Part shown: positions 36,718 through 44,983 of the stretch, in pieces | Numbering within the stretch: position 1 is the stretch's first letter | Layout: each line of letters opens with the position of its first letter | DNA from: Streptomyces sp. CA-210063 | Lineage (GTDB): Bacteria > Actinomycetota > Actinomycetes > Streptomycetales > Streptomycetaceae | Direction: 5' to 3' | Assembly (NCBI RefSeq): GCF_024612015.1 | Contig: NZ_CP102512.1 | Location: 10,788,001 to 10,852,000 of the forward strand | Length of the DNA stretch: 64,000 bases | Made by a program: the position numbers and the translations under genes | Notes under the pieces: model-generated | Seen by the model: the letters and a program-made list of their open reading frames with translations, nothing else | Told to the model about the DNA's origin: nothing | Databases searched by the model: none

Positions 36718-37192
36718 TCAACACGCCTTGATGTGGCGCACGTTCGCCCAGTTCTCACCGGTCATCTTCGTGGCAGGTGCGGCGCCTCTGAGAGCGGAAC
36801 TGCCGTCCACATAGTAGAACCTCGCCCGTGTGCCCGGAGTCTGGTTGTTGTCCCACGAGCCCACGGTGGACCACGGGATGAATGTCTTCACCCCGCAGTC
36901 CGTCATCGCGATCTGAGCCCCCTCAAGGTTGGGGCGCGAGTAGGCGCAGATGTACAGCCACCAAGCTCCGCCGGTGCAGAGGTCGGCGGTGGCCGTGAAC
37001 GAGCGGGGGCGTGCCTCGCCCGGCACGGGGATCGAGATCGTGGCAGCTCCGTGCAGGTCGATCTGGTTCGCGGAAACCTGGGTTCCGCCCACCTTGGCCA
37101 GGTAGGAGTCAACTTCCTGCTGCAGGGCGCGGGCCTGTGCGGCGCTCAGTCCGGCAGCGCGGGCCTGGGAAGTGAAGTTGGCCTCCCCGTTT
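36718..37192 (-). pseudogene. Peptidase inhibitor I36 / crystallin-like exported protein, 5' truncated
   Basis: The minus strand reads FTSQARAAGLSAAQAQALQQ, an N-terminal helix, then a cysteine-containing domain with LYICAYSRPNLEGAQIAMTD, VKTFIPWSTVGSWDNNQTPG and ARFYYVDG. This resembles Streptomyces I36-type inhibitors with a beta/gamma-crystallin-like fold. The signal peptide is absent: an in-frame TGA lies just before the homologous part at about 37195, and unrelated insertion-sequence scars begin next to it. An internal GTG/ATG could still give a 124-residue product from 37092, but without export signal. Confidence 0.6.
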
Positions 37193-37329
37193 CAGTTGGT
37201 TCGGCCGAGCTGGGCTGACTGTGGATGGGCCGTGGCTGTCGGCGGGCGGGTATGCCTGGGACCCGGCGCTCGGGTCGGGTGCTCCGGTTTCCTCGGGTTG
37301 TGGGTGGGCAGAGGCAGCGCCGATGTCAG

Positions 37330-37834
37330 GTTGCTGGTCTCGGCAGGGCCGCGAGGCAGGCGAAAGCGTTCGCCAGCTCATGTCTCCATGGCCAGGTGGC
37401 GGCGATCCGCAGGTGGAGGCGGCGGCCGCCGCGGGTGATGCGGGCGGCGGCGTGCAGCAGTCGGTAGCGGAGCTTCTTCGGCTCGGCGGTGGCCAGTTCG
37501 CCGTCCAGCAGCAGGGTGCGGGTCCAGGCGAGCAGGTCGATTGCGGTCAGGGACAGCTCCAGCCAGGCAGCGTTGACCTGGAAGAGGCGGGAGGGGAAGC
37601 GGTCGAAGCCGGTGGCTTTGCCGCAGCGGATGCGGTCCTCGACGCGGGCGTGCGCGCGGTGGCGGACCTCGAGGCGCTGGATGGATCCGCGGCCGCCCGC
37701 GAGGGGAGTGTCGGTGAGGAAGACTTGGTGGCGCATGCCCTCGTCGAGGTCGAACAGGGAGAGCTGGGCGCCGGGATGCGGGCGCTCACGTCGCACGATG
37801 ATGCGGGTGCCGTCGGGATATCCGGCCTTCAGGC
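37330..37834 (-). pseudogene. IS1380-family transposase, C-terminal part
   Basis: Encodes GYPDGTRIIVRRERPHPGAQ, the DLDEGMRHQVFLTDTP strand region, EVRHRAHARVEDRIRCGKAT and the C-terminal AEPKKLRYRLLHAAARITR with WPWRHELANAF, ending at 37330. These are hallmarks of the IS1380 DDE transposase C-terminal half. The N-terminal half lies at 38262-38858 in the same orientation. Between them sits the end of an IS3 element, and roughly 90 residues of the middle are missing. Confidence 0.8.
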
Positions 37835-38142
37835 GTCCATGGGCTCGGTCGGCGACTCCTTCGACAATGCCCTGGCGGAGAACCTGTGGATGCTGATCAA
37901 GACCGAGTGCATCCGCGGCCGCGTCTTCGTGACCAGGGCCGAGGCGAATCTCGCGCTCTTCGAGTACATCGACGGCTTCTACAACCCCCGCCGCATCCAG
38001 AAGCGGCTCGGCTACCGCAGTCCCATCGAGTTCGAAGAGAAGCACTACGCCGACCAGGCAGCGGCCGAACCAGTGAACCTGAAACCACGTCAACCCGCCC
38101 TGACCTTCTAGTCAGCCACTCCCGCACAGCGGGGGAACCTCA
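37828..38142 (+). mobile_element. IS3-family element, terminal fragment carrying the end of OrfB
   Basis: Encodes SMGSVGDSFDNALAENLWML through the OrfB stop at 38111 and runs to the terminal repeat CGGGGGAACCTCA at 38142. It nearly matches the corresponding part of the intact element at 41751-43076 (one residue seen to differ, Ile for Thr in LIKTEC). Only about 315 bp remain. It lies inside the split IS1380 transposase in opposite orientation. Confidence 0.85.
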
Positions 38143-38261
38143 AGGTGGCATGAGAAGTGCTCGGCCGTCTGACGCTGTCGACCGTCCATTGCGGACTGAC
38201 GAGAACCCGTGGTCAGCGCATCATCAACTGAGCACGTTCACCTGTACGGGGTTGAGCACGT

Positions 38262-38858
38262 TCAGTCGTACGCCGACAACAGCAGCGGATGGAAGCCGAA
38301 GCCGTGTTTGTAGGTGGCGGCTGCCCGTTCCTTCTCGGAGTGGCAGGTGACGAGGGTGGCGTCGAGGTCCAGGACCAGGCCAGGCAGGTCGCGTCCGCCC
38401 GCGCGGGAGCTCGGTAGCCCGCGCCGGGTCTCGGCGGCCTGCAGCCAGGCGGTCTCCCGGGCGGCGGCGCGGGCCGTGCGCAGTGCCGCGAGTGTGGTGG
38501 TGTCGATGTCGGCCAGGACGCGCCACGCGGTGGGGGTGGAGGCGACCGGACCGAATACCTCGCGTTGGTCGCGCAGGAGGGCCAGGTCGGCTATGGCCTC
38601 GCCGCAGTCGGCGAGCATCACCGCCAGGTCGACCGCGACCCGGCCGGGATCGTGGCCGGTGCCGCGCGGCCGCAACCAGTGCAGCGCGTTGGCGAAGGAG
38701 CCGGTCAGGCCCGTGGCGTCGGCGAGATCGGCCAGCAGGCGGGATCCGGCGTGGCTGACCACTCCGCGACCGTCGGCCGAGACGACGAGCTTGGGACGCG
38801 ACCCGGTAGTGAGCACGCAGAAAGTGCCTTCCTGCTGTGGTGACAGAAGCCCTAGCAA
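38262..38858 (-). pseudogene. IS1380-family transposase, N-terminal part
   Basis: Starts near the element end with RPKLVVSADGRGVVSHAGSR, then FANALHWLRPRGTGHDPGRV, LADCGEAIADLALLRDQREV, VASTPTAWRVLADID and LVLDLDATLVTCHSEKERAA, an IS1380 DDE signature including the first catalytic Asp region. It stops at 38262 after GFGFHPLLLSAYD, followed by short repeats TGAGCACGTTCA (38228-38239, 38252-38263). The remaining part of the gene is displaced to 37330-37834. Confidence 0.8.
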
Positions 38859-38937
38859 GCCTCATCATCCGCAGCTCAGAAGGCACTTTCGTGTTTCCGC
38901 TCAAGATCCGGACACGGTAGCAAGTGAAACACGCTGG

Positions 38938-39456
38938 TTAGGTTCGGCGGGCCTCGGCATCCCGCCTGGCGGCTGTGCTCCTGTCCTCGCGTTCCTGTGC
39001 GAAGGCCGCGCTGAGTTCACCTATCACTTCGTTCATGGTGAAGGGCTCGCCGCACCCTTCACACACGGTGCCGCTCAGGCCCACCTCGCGACCGCATGTC
39101 TTGTGGATGTGATGGACGGCAATCTCTTCCCCGGGCTCCTTGCACCATGTCTCGCCCCATGCCCGCAGGGCGAGCAGCACCGAGGCGAAGGCTTCGCCCT
39201 TGGCGGTGAGGTGGTACTCGTAGCGGCGGGGTTTCACGCTGTAGGCACGGCGTTCGATCATGCCGTCGGCCTCCAGCCGCTTGAGGCGATTGGTCAGCAT
39301 CTGCGGCGACGTCAAGGTCTGGATCTGCAGAGTGTCGAAGCGGCGGTTGCCCATTGTCAGCTCCCGCATGATCACCAGCGTCCAGCGGTCCCCGATCACC
39401 GCGCTCGAACGCGCGATGGGGCACTCCGTGCTCGTGATCTCCGACCAGCCGCTCAT
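38938..39456 (-). CDS. HxlR-family regulator with C-terminal zinc-like cysteines
   Basis: A 172-residue protein. The HxlR core reads ECPIARSSAVIGDRWTLVIM, RELTMGNRRFDTLQI, TSPQMLTNRLKRLEADGMIE and KPRRYEYHLTAKGEAF. The C-terminal tail adds KTCGREVGLSGTVCEGCGEP, three cysteines plus His residues that could bind metal, larger than a minimal HxlR protein. Start 39456 has GAGGAGG upstream. It is divergent from the cysteine hydrolase at 39628, its likely target. Its stop codon lies inside sequence derived from an IS1380 end. Confidence 0.88.
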   Translation of the reverse strand: MSGWSEITSTECPIARSSAVIGDRWTLVIMRELTMGNRRFDTLQIQTLTSPQMLTNRLKRLEADGMIERRAYSVKPRRYEYHLTAKGEAFASVLLALRAWGETWCKEPGEEIAVHHIHKTCGREVGLSGTVCEGCGEPFTMNEVIGELSAAFAQEREDRSTAARRDAEARRT

Positions 39457-39627
39457 ACCAACGTCCTCCTCGTGCACTCGTTCCGTCCCCATCATCGCAG
39501 AGATCGAACGAGATGCTATGAAAAAATGAGTTGGTAGCTATGATTTCTTGAGTTACGGTGTGAACGGGCCGAGCGAGCGGCCGTCGCACAAGACGCGGAC
39601 TCCTTGGCGCTACTGGAGGCACCACTC

Positions 39628-40308
39628 ATGACCGATACGCACTACGAGCCGGCCCACACGGGCCTGCTTCTGATGGACCCCTACAACGACTTCCTCTCCG
39701 AAGGGGGGAAGCTGTGGCCTCTGGTCGAAGAGGTCGCCACGGAGGTCGGCCTGCTCGACAACCTGCGCGCGGTGACGGCCGCCGCGCGTGCGGCCGGCAT
39801 CCAGGTCTTCGTCGTCCCGCACCGTCGCTGGCGCGAGGGCAACTACGCGAACTGGAACTTCCTCACCGCGGACCAGGCCGGCGGCAACCAGAACCGGGTG
39901 TTCGAAGACGGAGCCTGGGGCGGTGACTGGCACCCGGACTTCGTTCCCCAGGAGAACGATGTCGTCGTCCACGAGCACTGGGGACAGAGCGGGTTCGCCA
40001 ACACCGATCTCGACTTCCAGCTCAAGAAGCACGGCATCACCCACGTGGTGACCGTCGGCATGCTGGCCAACACCTGCATCGAGTCGACCAGCCGCTACGC
40101 CATGGAGCTGGGCTACCACGTGACCCTGGTACGCGGAGCGACCGCCGCGTGGACCCGGGAGATGCTGCACGCGGCCCACGAGTTGAACGGCCCGTCCTAC
40201 GCCCACGCCATCGTGAGTGCCGACGAGATCGTCACTGCGTTCAAGGGCCACAGGTCTGACGCTCATCGCAGAACCGCTCATCGGGGCAACCCGATAGCCA
40301 GCACGTAG
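39628..40308 (+). CDS. Isochorismatase-like cysteine hydrolase
   Basis: A 226-residue enzyme with the family Asp in TGLLLMDPYNDFLSEGG and nucleophile Cys in VGMLANTCIESTSRYAMELG. The Lys of the usual D-K-C triad is not at its normal place: the segment reads VVVHEHWGQSGFANTDLDFQ. ATG 39628 has GGAGG upstream. It should hydrolyse a small amide or enol ether; substrate unknown. The final residues (HRRTAHRGNPIAST) come from IS1380 end sequence, so the natural stop was probably replaced. Divergent from an HxlR regulator. Confidence 0.85.
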   Translation: MTDTHYEPAHTGLLLMDPYNDFLSEGGKLWPLVEEVATEVGLLDNLRAVTAAARAAGIQVFVVPHRRWREGNYANWNFLTADQAGGNQNRVFEDGAWGGDWHPDFVPQENDVVVHEHWGQSGFANTDLDFQLKKHGITHVVTVGMLANTCIESTSRYAMELGYHVTLVRGATAAWTREMLHAAHELNGPSYAHAIVSADEIVTAFKGHRSDAHRRTAHRGNPIAST

Positions 40309-40431
40309 AAGGTGCCCTCCGGCTGGACCGACAGAACCCCTCAGCAAGGTTCATCGTCCCAGGCCAGGGAGGCACTTTCGTATTTCCGCCCCAGAGTCAG
40401 CCATCCCCAAGTGAAACGGGGAGGTTAGCGA
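40284..40431 (-). mobile_element. IS1380-family end fragment
   Basis: The sequence AGGCACTTTCGTATTTCCGC (40370-40389) and the flanking text, ending in AAGTGAAACGGGGAGGTTAG, closely follows the IS1380 end at 38879-38941, which reads AGGCACTTTCGTGTTTCCGC and AAGTGAAAC-N5-GGTTAG. The first codons of the transposase are also recognisable on the minus strand. The rest of this copy is gone. With the copy at 38262-38941 it brackets the HxlR/hydrolase pair in direct orientation. Confidence 0.65.
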
Positions 40432-40587
40432 TCACAGGGCTCGGAAATGTCGATGAGAACCAGCAACGCTCTCGGCGCGCACGGCGGCTGGAAGTAGGCT
40501 GCCCCGGGCTCGGCCTAGTCATAGGGACAGGCCCGCCTGGGAGGAGTAATCGTCAAGACCTGTGGATCAGTGAAGCGCGCATGCTGC

Positions 40588-41649
40588 TCAGGCCAGGAGG
40601 TCCATGAGCGCGTTGCCCTTGTCTGTGAGGTACAGACGGACTTGTTGTCCCTGGCGTTGTCTCACCAGAAGCCCGGCGTGGGTTAGTTGGTCGCAGTGGT
40701 ACGACGCCGTACTGACCGAGATACCCACGTGCCGCGCGGTGTCGGAGAGCGAGGGGCGTCGGTGGGCATGGCGCAGGATGCCCGCGCGAGCGCGTCCGAG
40801 GAGGACGGCGAGCCGATCGGTATCCGTCAGTGCGGCTGGCGTCGAGGAGGAGATGAGTTGTGCCAGCCCTGGCAGCGGGTAGCCGAGCCACAGGACGTCG
40901 TCGCGTTCGGCACTGTAGGTGCCCGTGGCGTAATCGGACGCGAGGGGCACCAGGACGATGCGCCGCTGTCCGAGTGTGGTGAGGTGGCTGGGACACGGAT
41001 AGGGAAGGTGGAAAGCGCCGTCGGCGTAACTGACATGACCGCCCAGGGAGGCGAAGAGCGCTTCCAGGTTGTTGGTCACCGTAGCCAGGCCGACACGTTC
41101 CTGTTCTCGTCGCAGGTAAGGTGCAGCCTCCTGCCACAGGGGGGTGAGGGCGTCCCAGACCGCGCGCAGCATGTCGCGGTAGGCCGACAGGAAGGCGCGC
41201 GGCTGGGCAGCGGCGGCACGCCAGTGCGGCGGTGGGGTGCTGTCGTGCTGGAGGTGCAGTTCCTCCATGAAGTCTTCCGCATCCAGCGCATCCAGTTCGT
41301 CCAGCACGGCTGAGGAACCGCTAGTGTCGAGGTCGCGCGTCAGCGACAGGGAGTCGGGCGCCCAGACTCCGGGGGCGAACACCGTGTGCAGCACTTCGGC
41401 GCCCGATGGCGGCATGGCGTTGCGTACCAGGTCGCGCAGGGGCGCAGGTACGCCGTGTCGGTGCCGGCGACCGAGGACATTGAACACCAGCGAGAACAGT
41501 GTCGCTCCGGGTTGGCGACTGACCGTGAGCGGTATGCGGTCCAGCTGCCCGACCCGCACTGAATACCCGTCCAAGGCTTTCCCCCTCGTCTGGCGATCGG
41601 TCAGTTCGTCGCCGCGCTGACGGTATGCGGCTGGTGCCACGTCTCTCAA
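40588..41649 (-). CDS. ArsR-type winged-helix regulator
   Basis: A 353-residue protein. The C-terminal winged helix is clear: VLLGRARAGILRHAHRRPSL, SDTARHVGISVSTASYHCDQ, LTHAGLLVRQRQGQQVRLYL. The large N-terminal part (LFSLVFNVLGRRHRHGVPAP, RAFLSAYRDMLRAVWDALTP, VGLATVTNNLEALFASLGGH) resembles the DUF5937-type region found in Streptomyces ArsR proteins. The exact start is unsure; 41649 is the longest. The upstream side is separated from other genes by the IS3 insertion at 41751, which may have removed its natural promoter. Confidence 0.8.
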   Translation of the reverse strand: MRDVAPAAYRQRGDELTDRQTRGKALDGYSVRVGQLDRIPLTVSRQPGATLFSLVFNVLGRRHRHGVPAPLRDLVRNAMPPSGAEVLHTVFAPGVWAPDSLSLTRDLDTSGSSAVLDELDALDAEDFMEELHLQHDSTPPPHWRAAAAQPRAFLSAYRDMLRAVWDALTPLWQEAAPYLRREQERVGLATVTNNLEALFASLGGHVSYADGAFHLPYPCPSHLTTLGQRRIVLVPLASDYATGTYSAERDDVLWLGYPLPGLAQLISSSTPAALTDTDRLAVLLGRARAGILRHAHRRPSLSDTARHVGISVSTASYHCDQLTHAGLLVRQRQGQQVRLYLTDKGNALMDLLA

Positions 41650-41781
41650 CAGCTCCGCCGTACCGCCGATTCCACGGCGCCCAGGCGTCGGGCGGCAGCA
41701 GCCGAGGCCCGCCTCGGCGTAAGCATGGACATCGATGTCGGCCTGAGTATTGAGGTTCCCCCGCTGTGCGGGAGTGGCTGA

Positions 41782-42702
41782 CTAGAAGGTCAGGGCGGGT
41801 TGACGTGGTTTCAGGTTCACTGGTTCGGCCGCTGCCTGGTCGGCGTAGTGCTTCTCTTCGAACTCGATGGGACTGCGGTAGCCGAGCCGCTTCTGGATGC
41901 GGCGGGGGTTGTAGAAGCCGTCGATGTACTCGAAGAGCGCGAGATTCGCCTCGGCCCTGGTCACGAAGACGCGGCCGCGGATGCACTCGGTCTTGGTCAG
42001 CATCCACAGGTTCTCCGCCAGGGCATTGTCGAAGGAGTCGCCGACCGAGCCCATGGACGCCTGAACTCCTGCTCTGACCAGGCGTGTTGTGAGCTTGATA
42101 GACGTGTATTGCGTGCCGTGATCGGCATGGTGGACGAGTTCGCCAGGGGCGGCCTCGCGGCTGGCCAGCGCGTACTCGAGGGAGGTGAGGACCAGGTCGG
42201 CGTCCGCGCGGGCGGAGGTCTCCCAGGCCACGACTCTGCGGGAGAAGGCGTCGCGGATCGCCGAGAGCCACAGTGGCCCCTCCAGGGTGGGGATCATGGT
42301 CAGGTCGGTGACCCACAGCCTGTTCGGCGCGTGTGCCGTGAAGTCGCGTTGCACCAGGTCAGGGGCGAGGTCGGCGTCCGGGTCGCGGCGGGTGAAGCCC
42401 TTGCTCCTGCGGGGGCTGATCCCGGCCAGGCCGGACTGGCGCATGAGCCGTTCGACCCGCTTGCGGCCGACGTGGACACCCTCGCGCTTCAGGACGGCAT
42501 GGATCCTGGGCGATCCGTAGATCCCGCCGGAGTCCTGGTGGATCTGCCGGATCTGCCCGGTCAGCTCGGTGTCCTGGCGGATCCGTTCGCAGGGGTCCCT
42601 CTCGGCCTGGCGCCAGCGGTAGTAGGTGGAGGAGGGGATGTGCAGTTCCCGCAGTACGGGCTCGACCCCCAGGTGCGGGTGCTCGTCGAGGAGTGCTCTC
42701 AC
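41782..42702 (-). CDS. IS3-family transposase OrfB
   Basis: A 306-residue integrase-like DDE transposase. The HTH_21 region reads STYYRWRQAERDPCERI, DSGGIYGSPRIHAVLKREGV and GRKRVERLMRQSGLAGI. Catalytic core: Asp in LWVTDLTMIPT, Asp in LVHHADHGTQYTS, Glu in FDNALAENLWMLTKTE. The GTG start overlaps OrfA's stop (GTGA). The main product is probably an OrfAB fusion made by a -1 ribosomal frameshift at UUUUUUC (42738 to 42732), after which the frame continues open into OrfB. Confidence 0.93.
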   Translation of the reverse strand: MRALLDEHPHLGVEPVLRELHIPSSTYYRWRQAERDPCERIRQDTELTGQIRQIHQDSGGIYGSPRIHAVLKREGVHVGRKRVERLMRQSGLAGISPRRSKGFTRRDPDADLAPDLVQRDFTAHAPNRLWVTDLTMIPTLEGPLWLSAIRDAFSRRVVAWETSARADADLVLTSLEYALASREAAPGELVHHADHGTQYTSIKLTTRLVRAGVQASMGSVGDSFDNALAENLWMLTKTECIRGRVFVTRAEANLALFEYIDGFYNPRRIQKRLGYRSPIEFEEKHYADQAAAEPVNLKPRQPALTF

Positions 42703-43007
42703 CTGGGCCGGGTCGGGTCGAGCTGCGCGGCGAAAAAAGCCGAGGCCGTCCGCAGGACCTCGTTCGCCCGGCGCAGGTCCCGCACCTCGCGCCGCAGCTG
42801 GGCGAGCTCGTTCTTCTCTTCGGTGGTGAGCAGGTCGTTCCGTTCGCCGGCGTCGGCCTCGGCCTGCCGGATCCAGTTCCGCAGGGCTTCGTGATGCACG
42901 CCGAGTTCCTCGGCCATGCGGCGGATCACCGGCTTCGGCTCGGCTGTCCGGTACATCCGCACCGCACGCTCACGCAACTCCAGCGGGTACTTCCTCGGGG
43001 CAGGCAT
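42699..43007 (-). CDS. IS3-family transposase OrfA
   Basis: A 102-residue DNA-binding subunit: MPAPRKYPLELRERAVRMYR, helix-turn-helix IRRMAEELGVHHEALRNWIR, then a leucine-zipper-like region ELAQLRREVRDLRRANEVLR. ATG 43007 is the family-typical start; longer reading upstream enters the terminal repeat. Near its end lies GCU-UUU-UUC, a U-UUU-UUC slippery heptamer in the correct phase for -1 frameshifting into OrfB. Confidence 0.92.
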   Translation of the reverse strand: MPAPRKYPLELRERAVRMYRTAEPKPVIRRMAEELGVHHEALRNWIRQAEADAGERNDLLTTEEKNELAQLRREVRDLRRANEVLRTASAFFAAQLDPTRPR

Positions 43008-43109
43008 CGTCTGGGCTCCTCTCATGAGACCCATCTGACCTGCTGTCACCTTTCCCCGCATCTCGGGGGAACCTCAGTATCGGCGATGCGTGAGAAGCCT
43101 GTCTGTCAA

Positions 43110-43132
43110 TGCCTTTCGAACAGGATCGAAAA
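43110..43132. promoter_or_regulatory. Shared inverted-repeat motif, copy 1
   Basis: TGCCTTTCGAACAGGATCGAAA is almost the same as the site at 44481-44502. The core is CTTTCGA-N6-TCGAAA. It precedes the small exported protein gene at 43273 by about 140 bp and lies 34 bp from the IS3 end. Confidence 0.55.
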
Positions 43133-43272
43133 GCTTCTCTGCCAGGAGAGCATGAGTGAGCATCAGAGCGCAGGGAGTGGCACTGCCCACCGAGCGGTGA
43201 TGTCTGACGCGGCTATCCGCCACGGAAGGCGTGGGCCGCGTCGATATGAAACCGAATGATCCTGGAGGGTTT

Positions 43273-43608
43273 ATGCGTGCTCGGCAGCGTTTCTTCGCGG
43301 GTGTCTTCACCACGGCGGCGGCCGTGGCAACGCTGACTGTGGGTTCGGGCGTTGCCCTTGCCGACAGCAGCGGCGAGAGTCGGCTTGCCTCGGTTGATTT
43401 CGGAGCGCTCGCACAGCCGTCGCAGGCATCGAGCACTGACGCATCGACGGCAGGGCAGTACACCATCCTCTGCAGCGGCGGCGGCTGCGCGGATGCAGTT
43501 GCGGGCGGGCAGCTCGCGCAGCCGTCGGAAGCATCGAACACTGCCGGGGCCTACGAGGCCCACAACCCGAACAACCAGTACGGGACATTCAACGCTGGCA
43601 GGTGGTAG
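43273..43608 (+). CDS. Small exported protein with an internal LAQPS repeat
   Basis: A 111-residue precursor. ATG 43273 (GGAGGG upstream) gives a signal peptide MRARQRFFAGVFTTAAAVAT with cleavage after GVALA. The mature part has two copies of a short unit: LAQPSQASSTDASTAGQY and LAQPSEASNTAGAYEA. A pair of cysteines (LCSGGGC) lies between them. It ends HNPNNQYGTFNAGRW. No known family recognised. It is the first of three small exported proteins in a row and is followed at once by a hairpin. Confidence 0.75.
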   Translation: MRARQRFFAGVFTTAAAVATLTVGSGVALADSSGESRLASVDFGALAQPSQASSTDASTAGQYTILCSGGGCADAVAGGQLAQPSEASNTAGAYEAHNPNNQYGTFNAGRW

Positions 43609-43629
43609 TTGCGGCGCCGTAGCCGCAAC
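43608..43629 (+). terminator. Hairpin directly after the small exported protein gene
   Basis: GTTGCGGC-GCCGTA-GCCGCAAC, an 8-bp perfect stem with a 6-base loop, beginning at the last base of the TAG stop. No T tract follows, as is usual in Streptomyces. It probably ends or stabilises the transcript. Confidence 0.6.
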
Positions 43630-43758
43630 ACAAGTCCATGAGCGCACCGTCGCCCGGGCCGTGTTGTCCCATCGGCCAGTTCGCTTGATCGGTTACGGCC
43701 TCCTGCCAGACCGACACGGCTCATTTCATCCAATACCAAAACGGGGAGCACAACGACT

Positions 43759-43986
43759 ATGCGTGCCAAGACTGTCGCAGCAGTGATAGGCGGAGCGTTC
43801 GCTCTTGTCGCCCTGACCGCCGGTGCGGCCCAAGCGGGCCATCACCAGACGCACAGCGTCCCGGGGGCCGAGGAGACGGTGGCCGGAGGCCCCTACAAGC
43901 CGACCGAGGAGACGGTGGCCGAAGCCGTGTTCCAGGCGCCGTACCGCACCGGCGATGCGCTGAACAACCCAAGCCCGCTGGGCTGA
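43759..43986 (+). CDS. Small exported protein with an EETVA repeat
   Basis: A 75-residue precursor with signal peptide MRAKTVAAVIGGAFALVALT (cleavage after GAAQA) and a mature part of about 49 residues containing EETVAGGPYKPT followed by EETVAEAVFQAPY. The repeat suggests an unfolded or wall-associated peptide. GGGGAGC precedes the ATG. No family recognised. Between two other small exported proteins. Confidence 0.7.
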   Translation: MRAKTVAAVIGGAFALVALTAGAAQAGHHQTHSVPGAEETVAGGPYKPTEETVAEAVFQAPYRTGDALNNPSPLG

Positions 43987-44518
43987 CCGTCCGGCGCGGC
44001 GGTCCATGTTCCGGGCAGCCCCACCGACGTGGCGCTGTTGAAGAACACCGAACTCCAGGCGGATCGTGATCGGGCGCCGGGGGTCACCGGCGCCCGTGTG
44101 GACGGTGCGGCGGTGCGCGGCGAGGCCGGCGGCCCCGCCCTGGATCGGCAGGTGGCAGCCCTGACAGCCGCGCCACCACTCGTCACCGGCCGGGAGATCG
44201 CCTGGAGTGAACGGGTAGGTGGGAAGAGGCGCTCACCGGTTGTCGCTTCCAGCGAGGGCCTTCTGGCGGTCGGCGAGAGCGGGACCTCGGCAGCCGAGGT
44301 CCGGCACCGACAGGATCACGCTGAGGATCGAGGCTAGGCCGTCACGCTCGATGTGGTTCAGCCGCACAGTCGCCTCCGAGGCGCTGCCCGGCCCGCTCGC
44401 CAGGCCAGGCTGGTCCGGCACGCTCACCCTGCCCCTTTTGAGGATGACCATCGCTTCGGAGGCTGGGGGGAGGGTGCGAGTGCCTTTCGAGCAGCATCGA
44501 AAGAGCAAAACCCGATAG
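43987..44518. other. Gap with an inverted-repeat motif but no confident gene
   Basis: A plus-strand frame (44029-44337) and a minus-strand frame (44233-44604) are open here. Neither shows a family motif or a convincing ribosome site, so neither is called. The region ends with the regulatory inverted repeat at 44481-44503. Confidence 0.4.
44481..44503. promoter_or_regulatory. Shared inverted-repeat motif, copy 2
   Basis: TGCCTTTCGAGCAGCATCGA continues AAG, giving perfect arms CTTTCGA and TCGAAAG with a 6-base spacer. It lies about 40 bp before the SH3-like exported protein gene (GTG 44543). Copy 1 is at 43110-43132. Confidence 0.55.
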
Positions 44519-44542
44519 ATGACCAACGAGGGGGAGATTTTC

Positions 44543-44983
44543 GTGCGCACGATGACCAAGCTCATGACCACAGCAGCAGCGGGGATAATGGCGGCGGCGG
44601 GCATGACCGCCCCGGCCGTTGCGGCGGAAGTCCAGCCGGTGGACCGGTCAACTTCTCAGGGGGTAGCTGTCCAGGCTGAGACGGGCACTCCATCGATCAA
44701 GCGGGCATTCACCACGTGGGCCACGAACGTCAATGTCCGCAACAACCACGCCGACTTCGTCGAGTGTGAGGCCTGGCCATCCCCCTCCGCCTGCCCCAAT
44801 GTGGTCGGCCAGGTGAACCCGGGCGTCTGGTTTGAGGTGCTGTGCCAAAAGGAGGGAGCCACCATCGGCGGCAATCCCTACTGGGTAGCAATTCGTACGC
44901 CGAACTTCTACGGCTGGATGGCGAGCTACTACGTCGACTACCCGGACAACGTTCTCCCCGACACCCCCTGGTGCGGATGGTGA
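44543..44983 (+). CDS. Exported SH3-like domain protein
   Basis: A 146-residue precursor. GTG 44543 is chosen for its GAGGGGGA ribosome site and because it directly gives a signal peptide (RTMTKLMTTAAAGIMAAAGM, cleavage after PAVAA). The mature domain reads TTWATNVNVRNNHADFVECE, VVGQVNPGVWFEVLCQKEGA and NPYWVAIRTPNFYGWMASYY, a bacterial SH3 pattern with four cysteines probably paired. It may bind cell wall or a partner protein. It is the third small exported protein in the row; the shared inverted repeat lies just upstream. Confidence 0.82.
   Translation: MRTMTKLMTTAAAGIMAAAGMTAPAVAAEVQPVDRSTSQGVAVQAETGTPSIKRAFTTWATNVNVRNNHADFVECEAWPSPSACPNVVGQVNPGVWFEVLCQKEGATIGGNPYWVAIRTPNFYGWMASYYVDYPDNVLPDTPWCGW

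Larger units (their letters stand above)
41751..43076 (-). mobile_element. Intact IS3-family insertion sequence with GTAT target repeat
   Basis: This 1326-bp element is bounded by TGAGGTTCCCCCG at 41751 and its exact reverse complement ending at 43076; TGCGGG follows inside both ends. GTAT flanks it on both sides (41747-41750 and 43077-43080), a target duplication of the length typical of IS3. It encodes OrfA and OrfB on the minus strand with an overlapping -1 arrangement. A 315-bp fragment of the same element lies at 37828-38142. Confidence 0.92.

Noticed and set aside
44029..44604. Two overlapping short genes on opposite strands
   Set aside because: Neither has a recognisable family, good ribosome site or signal peptide, and each is likely chance open frame in GC-rich DNA.
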